Shown one piece after another: positions 56,437-64,000 of a DNA stretch of 64,000 nt. Below the pieces are notes generated by a model. The model made no database searches, was not told the DNA's origin, and saw only the letters and a program-made list of their open reading frames with translations. The position numbers and the translations under genes are program-made. The stretch covers positions 10,644 through 74,643 of the forward strand of contig NMRA01000989.1 in NCBI GenBank assembly GCA_002633005.1, given 5' to 3'. The DNA comes from Phoronis australis. Lineage: Eukaryota; Phoronida; Phoronidae. Numbering within the stretch: the stretch's first letter is position 1; every line of letters begins with the position of its first letter.

Positions 56437-59400
56437 ATGGTGCGAAAGAAAATTGATAACAGGATTCGTGTGCTGATCGAGAATGGTGTTGCCGAGCGGC
56501 ACCGCAGTCTTTTTTTGGTTGTGGGGGACCGGGGTCGTGACCAGGTCGTCATTCTGCACCACATGCTGTCCAAGGCCGAGGTCAGGGCTCGACCCAATGT
56601 GTTGTGGTGCTATAAGAAGGAACTGGGCTTTAGCAGGTACTTTCATTAAAGTAAAACATAAGGTCAAATCTCATATGCTTTCACCCATGTGTTCTGGCTG
56701 TTCACTGCCCCCAGTTGAAGTATGGGCGTGTTCATTGATGTAGTAATTATTCACACACTTAGCACACAACTCGGTGGACTAGTGGAATTTTAATCTGTCA
56801 AATTTCTCAACAAAATTACTATTAAACATTATGATATTTCTTCAGTTGTTTCATACATTTTTTTAAAATTTGCCTTTTTTCTGTTTTTCAAAGGCTGATT
56901 GCCTTGCTGTTCTTAACATAAACTTACCCAAATGTAAGTAGTTTTGTGACATCATTAGAGTGCAAACCAAGGTAATATTTTTCTGTTGAGAAATTTGACA
57001 GAAGTGAAACTCATAGAAATTAAGCTCACAGTCTGAGTTGAGGCCATGTTCTCTGTCTGCACATTGTTGCATCAAAAGCCCGAAGGCGTGTGGTATCCTC
57101 ATTCTGATTACAGTCATAGGAAGAAGCGAATGCGTCAGTTACAAAAGAAAATCCGCAGTGGCAAGCTGGACGTACGGGAGGATGATCCCTTTGACTTGTT
57201 CATCGCTGCGACGACTATTCGCTACTGTTACTACAACGAGACGCATAAAGTGCTGGGTAACACCTATGGCATGTGTGTGCTGCAGGTAAAATGTTGGACT
57301 TAGCTATAGCCCGTTTCTCAAACGGTCTACTGACATTCGGCCAAAAATCTCTCTATGGATGGCTTAACCTGTTTCATGAAAACAGGCTGGGGCTGAAAAT
57401 CTGTCTACAACTTGAAACATGGAGTCTGCTCTACTAGACGGATGACGAGGTTTTGAGAAATGCAAAAGACAAAAGTCAACCTTTGGCTAATCATCTATTT
57501 CTGAGTTTTGGTTAAAGACAAAAGCCAATAGTCTCTTTGAGAAACATGGCCCTTAGGTAGTTGGCTGCCATTGGAGTTTGAGGAATCACAAATACAGTTA
57601 TCTCATAAACTGGTAAAGTGAAACTGACAACATCTAACAATGTATGTTATTATCACACTTTTTGATAAAGTATGTTGTAGCTTGTTGTCACTCTTTGTGT
57701 AGCAGTTGGGAAAGGCGATGTTTCCAAAAGCATGTGTCAATGAATATTTTTTCCAGACAGTTTGTCTCTCTATGGGTTTGAAACATATTGGCACAAGGGT
57801 GTCGATTTCGAAAATAAAACTAACTTCGATTGATTACTTCAGGAACATTGTATCAATTAAAATGAACAATAGTTTTATGCATTAAAACTGAAAACTCAAT
57901 AGTATTCGATTTTGGCAGTAAAAAACATTTATTTTTTTCTGAAAGAAGAAATGAAAAAAATCACTTGTTTTGAAGTAAACAATCAATCAGGTTCTCTTAA
58001 AAGTTACTTTCATCTCTTAATGCAGGACTTTGAAGCACTGACCCCTAACCTATTGGCTCGTACCATTGAGACAGTTGAAGGGGGTGGTCTGGTTGTGGTG
58101 TTACTGAGAAGTGTCGACTCACTGCGACAGCTCTATACAATGACTATGGTGAGTGTTTTAGCGTTAGTACAAAGTTTTATTAATCTCTCAATTTGTTTGG
58201 CTTATCATGGATGATTTCCTATTGGTCACTACTATTTTGTATGACAAAGGTTTCTTAGCAGCGTCTTCAAATGAAAAAAAAATTGAATTTATCTCACATT
58301 TTTTTTGTAACTGTCTATTCTTGGAGTTGAAGATTTCCACTTTTATTCTCAGCAATAGTTGCCATATATTTCCATGCAGAATTTTGGATTTTTTTGGTAA
58401 ACTTGCCAATTTCTTTAAACAGGTAGTACATCTCTTTAACCGACCCTGAAGACTTGATGACTCAGAAAATTTTTTTGGAGAGCATACACCATGATGGGCA
58501 CATACCGTAAAGCAATTTGAAGTGCTCCTGCAAATGTAGAAAATTAATTGTCATAAACTGTGAATAACTGATGAAGAATGTAATTTTGGAATAGCTGTGA
58601 AAATGAACTCGGTGTTTAAATCAAAATGTCTTGTACCATATCGTAGCAAAATTTTTATTTTCGTGTTGCACTAGTGTTGTAGTTTTTTTTTCTTCAGTTT
58701 TTGGCTGGTTAGATCACGTGTACTCTCAAACCAAAATGAGCCGAGTTGTTTGCAAGTTTTAGCTCACTTGTCTCCCGTGTGTATAGTATTCTTTTCTCAC
58801 ATTTCAGGATGTTCATTCTAGATTCAGGACAGAGTCTCACCAAGATGTGGTGGGCAGATTCAACGAAAGGTAATTGTCGCCTTAACTGAATAATTTTTTG
58901 CACTACTTAGAACATTGAGAAATTTAAGTTACATGTCAACCTTTGCGTGTTTGTTTTCAAAAATGCAGTATTCACGTATTATATAAAATTTATTTTCTAT
59001 TTTTCATTGCTAATACTACCCATTACATTGTTTATAATGCATTATTTATGTGGCACTTCCAAAAATGCGAATTGTTTGGAACGAGTGTTTCTTACATGCA
59101 AGTGATGTTCCAAGTATCAGCCAGGCAAAAGTGGCCAAGACATTTATTGCTCTATGAAATTAAAATTTTACCAAATATGGCATGTAGTGCAGTCAGTGAA
59201 GCTAAGAAATGTCATTGTAGATGCATACGTCTGCATCGTTTTATACTGTCTTGCAAAAATATTGATAGTGCCTTGAAATTCCATTAAAAAAGATGAAAGT
59301 CATATTTGGAGGGAAATGGGTTACACTTCCTGTGATTAGTTATGCATGCAATAACTTCACCCAAAGATTGATGAACATTGCATCGAACGAGCTTGTTCAC

Positions 59401-62400
59401 GTAAGTGAAAAAAATTAGTGCAACTTCTTTTTTTCTGATTTGTAAGCAGGAATGATTTTTACTTTTAGGGGCCTGTTGTCCTTTTTGTTGCACTTTTGTC
59501 ACAATGCTCGTGTAAAATGAGCAATATACATGCGCCTTCTGCCACATAACAACTTTTATAAAAAACAGTTTCACGTTGTTCCTTGCTCAGATTAGAAATA
59601 TTTTCTAGTCTTTAGATGAACTGATGGTTTGTTGTATTGTTGCTTCCGACCAGACTCACATAGTTTCTTGTCACAGCGGCTTAGTCGATTGCGACGGGTG
59701 TCAGTTGAATCAAAAGATAAGAACACGAGGATGATTTGGACGAGCAAACACGACTGTGAAGGGAGCCGGATTATAGTTGCTTTAAACAAATTTTGTTACA
59801 GACAAGACCTTGTTTTACGGTAAACTACTGACATCAACCGTTTTCTGTCTCATGTCTCTGTAGGTTCATCCTTTCCCTGGCCTCGTGTCAGACGTGCATG
59901 GTCATCGATGACCAGCTCAACATTCTGCCTGTATCTTCACACACGCTCAACATCCAGCCCATTCCACCCAAGTCCTCGGTAAGTGACGCTCTTTGGTGGT
60001 TAGATTTGGAACTTGTTCCGCACCAGATTTTGGTTTAAAGTTAGATGCTCTCAAATAATAGTATGGTACATAATTCCGTTGGCTGGAGTATTTATTTCAG
60101 TGGTGTTATGCATTTGTTTTGTCTGCGTTTTATCTGAGGAAGCAATTCCAGTACTGAACTCAGGTGAAGAGGCACCTTAAAATATGCACGACTGTATTGT
60201 GTCGGGGATGGAGTTCACTTGTAAACTCTGTAAGTTGACAATGACCATTTTTAGGGTCAGGGTGAGGGTCAGGTGTGAGGTCAAGGTGACATTTGTTTTT
60301 GTCTTGTTTTAATGTTACAAAAGAATACAGCATGTACCCATTAGGAAATGTTTGTAGCAGTGGGGTTTTATCATTTTATCTTGCTGCTTATTCTATCTTC
60401 CTCACACAAGTCAGTTTCTTGAAGCGCTTCAATTTTATCTTAAATCACACCTTGGATATCTGTTAACGTTCTCGCACTGATAGAACGCCTTTGCATGCTT
60501 TCTTGGAAATCTGTGTTTAACGAAATGGGGACATGATTGTAAAGTTTCTGCATCTTCTGCTCAATTTCTCCGCCCCCAAAGGATGATCCACTGAGCCCCA
60601 TGGAACAGGAGCTTGCTGACCTCAAAACGTCACTGCAGGACACGCAACCTGTTGGCAGTCTGGTGAATTGTTGTCGCACTTTGGACCAAGCGCGTGGCCT
60701 GCTCAAGTTCGTCGAGGCCATCTCAGAAAAAACGCTGCGCAGCACTGTCGCCATGACAGCGGCCCGTGGACGAGGCAAGTCGGCAGCTCTGGGCCTTGCC
60801 ATGGCAACTGCCGTGTCTTTTGGGTGAGTTAAGTGTTCTGTTGGACAATATTTTGTGGGGACACAGTAATGCAGTCATGGTTTTCTGTAATATCACAAAT
60901 GGAAGGTTACTGTTAACTATGACGCGAATCATATGAATCAATTTTCAGGGGAAAAATTTTGCATGATTTAGTAAAGTGTTCCTTTTGGACATGACTGCAT
61001 GGTAATGATTTAGTAAAGTGTTCCTATTGGACATGCCGTACATGACTGCATGGTAATTATGTCATGTCTAATGGATGCATCGAATGATTGTTTCAGCTAC
61101 TCCAACATATTTGTGACGGCACCTAGTCCTGAAAATCTGAAAACCCTGTTCGAGTTCATATTCAAAGGATTCGACGCACTTGACTATCAGGAACACTTAG
61201 ACTATGAGCTTATCCAGTCGACAAATCCCGAGTTCAACAAGGCCATTGTGCGAGTCAACATCTACAAGGAGCACCGACAAACAATACAAGTGTGATTTTT
61301 TCTAATTTTGACATCTATTCTGTTTTGTGACTTCATTTTGGCTTTAGAATAATTATTGATCTGATGATTCATTTGTACAGTAAATTTTCTATCTGCCCAT
61401 TCTTCATGGCTGATCTGAGAATAACTGTCTATCTATCTGCTTAGTGAAAGAACAGAAGCTTTTACCTTAAAATGAGGCTGTGTGTAACGTTCGAGGCACT
61501 CAACTAGAGTGACTATTACATCGGTGCGTGTCAGTTTTCTTCTACTGCGCTTTATGTGAGATTAACCTTGAAGGTTGTATTTTCGGTTAGTTAACCGTCT
61601 TGGACTTGTTTTGCCATTAGTTCGTTGTTGCATATTTTTGGGTCTGGGAAAGCTTGCACGTCCATCTCATTGAATCATTGTCTCTATTTTAGTATATCCA
61701 TCCTGGCGATGCCCACAAACTGGGTCAGGCGGAACTCTTATGTATTGATGAAGCAGCGGCCATACCCCTTCCGCTGGTGAAGAATCTGCTGGGTCCGTAC
61801 CTGGTCTTCATGTCTTCCACCATCAATGGGTAGGTGTCACTGGCGTGTAGGGATGGCGTCCTGCTCCTGCGCTCAGTTGAAAGCTACGGGTCTCCTCTGC
61901 CATGACCAGCTGATGTTTTGAATTCATTACCATTGTCATGTAACTAAACTTTCAATAACCTCTGACCTCTCACTTTTATTGGTTGAATTCGGGAGATCTG
62001 AGGAAGTAAAGTGTGCTTGTGTTATTTTGGACGAAGTCACTTATTAGGTTTATACTCATATGGCTGATTTAATTGAATCACTGTGCACTTGTAGTGCATG
62101 GTACCACTGTGTAACTGGGGTTCAAAGTCTGTCTTCACTGGCAAACAACAGAGCATTGCACTTGTGTTGTACTCCTCTAACACAGTCTTAGTAGTGATGT
62201 GTTACCGTTAAAACCTTCCTTGAAGGCAACACATGAGAAGTTGGGTCGTATATGTTTTGGGCATCATTGAGGGCCTCAAACTCCAAATGAAATATATTAT
62301 TCACATACTTTTTGACCACGTCACCGCGAAAATCCTTATATGGCGTTAAGTTCAGACCCCTATTCTATGCAACTTTCAGTTTTTTGTTCCATATTCTTGG

Positions 62401-64000
62401 GGTGCTGCAATATGGCATGAAAAAGCTGTTTCATGTACTTTTAGGTTATTAAAACGTGTTTTCTTATATCGCCAAAAGATTGTTGGTACTATCTGGATAG
62501 TCCAGTACATCTAAGGTAGCAAAAATCTATTCAAGGAAGGCTTCAAAGTGACGTTATTGGCAGGAAAAGTGGTTTTCTGAGGTCAATCCTAATGCAAAAT
62601 CGAAATCACAACCCTCAAGAGTCACAGCCTAACGCTTTGCTGGCGAAACTTAATCCCACTCATTAAATAGCAGTCTGAGGGTATTTTAAGTGTATTTTAA
62701 GTGTATTTTAAGTGTATTTTAATATTGTATTAAGTGGTCACCAGCCTTGGTTTCAGCAATTGGCTGCCACACACCAAGAATTCTATCTCATCCAATTTTT
62801 CCAAAATGTGTTTTGGGGATAAAACTGAATGTTGCTTTAAAGGTTTTGTTAATGTTTACTTGGATATATTGTGAAAGTGATTAGTGGGTGGTGATAACAT
62901 TTTAATGTATTTTATTGGCCTTCATTAAATAACTGATGTGCTCCACCAATGTTTTAAAAATGGACTCAGAGCCATCTTTAAATAATTTATTTACAATTTA
63001 CTCATATTTCAGCCATTATATTCGGTTGTTCTATAAGTAACATCTGTCTTGTTTCTGCAGGTATGAAGGCACCGGTCGCTCTCTCAGCCTGAAACTCATT
63101 CAACAGTTGCGACAACAGAGCTCCACATTTGGAGGTGGTCCTGCTGCGGTTCAGAGTAAGACTGACGCTGCACAGGTGAAACAAGATGGGTCTGTATCTG
63201 CTTCAGGTAACAAGGACAAACAGAATTGATTTTAATACTCACTTAGCATTAGTTTGTTCAGCTATGATGTGTTTTATGGTTGCTGTTTTTTGACATAGAT
63301 TACTTGTCATATAAGATTTGGTGCATGTTTGACTCAGTCTTAGCTTAAGACATAAACGTAGGGCAATTTTCATAAGCAAAATCTGTTCATAGTAACGCCT
63401 TTCATTGCCTTTTCTACCTTGTTCCTCGGGAGTTGTGAAATAACGACAGACAGTTTTATCAAACCTTGTCTTCTATGTTTTCTATGTTTTAATTATTTAT
63501 TTCAACAAAATAAAGAAATAAACGAAACAAGTGAGAGAGAAAGACGTCACTTTCACATGAACACTTCACTCTCATGTTAACACTTCCCAACTCTTGACAT
63601 AACTGTGAATGTATAAGAGTCACAAAGAAAGCTATGTCCGGCTGATTCTCTTATTTCAAATTTTTCCATATCTTTACCACATCAATTACCGTGTCATCTT
63701 GAAATACTCGTGAATTCCCCAAAAACAGTGACGATAGTTTTAGGATTTTCACTCAGTGTCTCACTTTAGTATATCAATGACATTTCAGGGCGTATTCTCC
63801 ATGAGGTGGCGCTGAATGAATCCATCCGATACGCTACCGGGGATCATGTGGAGAAGTGGCTGAACAATCTGCTGTGTTTGGACTCTGCTAACACTCCGCG
63901 GATATCATCGGGATGCCCCCCGCCTGAGAAGTGTGACCTATACTACGTTAACAGGGACACACTGTTCTCCTATCATAAGGCCTCCGAGGCTTTCCTGCAG
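56437..64000 (+). CDS. NAT10: RNA cytidine acetyltransferase NAT10, N-terminal half (runs off the window)
   Basis: NAT10 (Kre33 in yeast, TmcA in bacteria) makes N4-acetylcytidine in 18S rRNA and tRNA, mainly in the nucleolus, using acetyl-CoA and ATP. Coding exons: 56437-56636, 57114-57285, 58026-58148, 58808-58869, 59864-59978, 60582-60823, 61097-61289, 61693-61829, 63061-63206 and 63789-64000 (continuing). Splice phases all match, giving 534 residues; the whole protein is about 1,020. The start MVRKKIDNRIRVLIENGV aligns with the family start. The N-terminal DUF1726-type domain spans about 1-200 (DRGRDQVVILHHMLSKAEV, RKKRMRQLQKKI, NETHKVLGNT, IDDQLNILPVSS). The RecD-like helicase module has Walker A GRGKSAALG (about 287-295) and Walker B CIDEAAAIPLP (about 386-396). 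DYQEHLDYELIQSTNPEFNK and STINGYEGTGRSLSLKLIQQ follow. The GNAT acetyltransferase and tRNA-binding domains would lie beyond the window. No disabling change is seen. Confidence 0.97.
60955..61060. repeat. Tandem duplication in NAT10 intron 6
   Basis: ATGATTTAGTAAAGTGTTCC and GACTGCATGGTAAT occur twice, about 45-50 bp apart. Confidence 0.8.
62665..62724. repeat. 12-bp tandem repeat, about four copies, in NAT10 intron 8
   Basis: GTATTTTAAGTG repeats about four times, then degenerates. Confidence 0.85.

Noticed and set aside
60440-60802. Antisense 120-codon frame over NAT10 exon 6
   Set aside because: Shadow of the strongly coding sense exon with the Walker A motif.

Overview
The window looks like nuclear DNA of an invertebrate metazoan. 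Genes are split by GT-AG introns of about 0.1 to 3.6 kb, the DNA is AT-rich, and much of it is transposon debris, short palindromic elements, tRNA-derived SINE-like pieces and very regular minisatellites. The conserved proteins match animal families closely. I cannot name the species or confidently the phylum. There are no bacterial-type operons, CRISPR arrays or phage genes.

Three genes can be reconstructed exon by exon with matching splice phases. (1) ARCN1, the delta subunit of the COPI coat, is complete on the + strand (11 coding exons, 5084-18864, 520 residues); exon 1 supplies only the initiator Met. (2) A divergent annexin lies on the - strand (six coding exons, 39901 down to 33365, 293 residues). 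It starts with an MGCSHSS myristoylation/palmitoylation-type N-terminus, lacks recognisable type II calcium loops and has a shortened first repeat. (3) NAT10, the RNA cytidine acetyltransferase, is on the + strand from 56437 and runs off the window end, with 534 residues of its N-terminal half present. A weaker pair of exons at 1562-2102 may be the 3' end of an unrecognised gene.

Layout: 0-5 kb is mostly unassigned, with the possible gene end at 1.6-2.1 kb. 5-20 kb is ARCN1, whose introns carry a 508-bp hAT-like element, a tRNA-like piece and three tandem arrays. 20-30 kb is transposon-rich: a 1.38-kb Kolobok-like element with THAP remnants and TTAA target duplications, a 5'-truncated LINE, and several MITEs. 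33-40 kb is the annexin, with a cluster of five unrelated minisatellites in or near its introns. 42-51 kb holds a Harbinger-like MITE, a diverged tandem duplication, a SINE with a hammerhead-like motif, and a 3.4-kb element with about 390-bp inverted arms. 51-56 kb is a 1.75-kb direct duplication with a single N at its junction; it carries a TTAA-bounded element with a small exon-like ORF and part of a LINE. 56-64 kb is NAT10.

The three genes act in unrelated processes (Golgi-ER vesicle coats, membrane binding, RNA acetylation) and nothing suggests they work together. I saw no convincing new multi-gene system. The most unusual items are the calcium-site-poor myristoylated annexin, the exon-like ORF inside a TTAA element, the N-marked duplication, and the hammerhead-like motifs in a SINE and a MITE.
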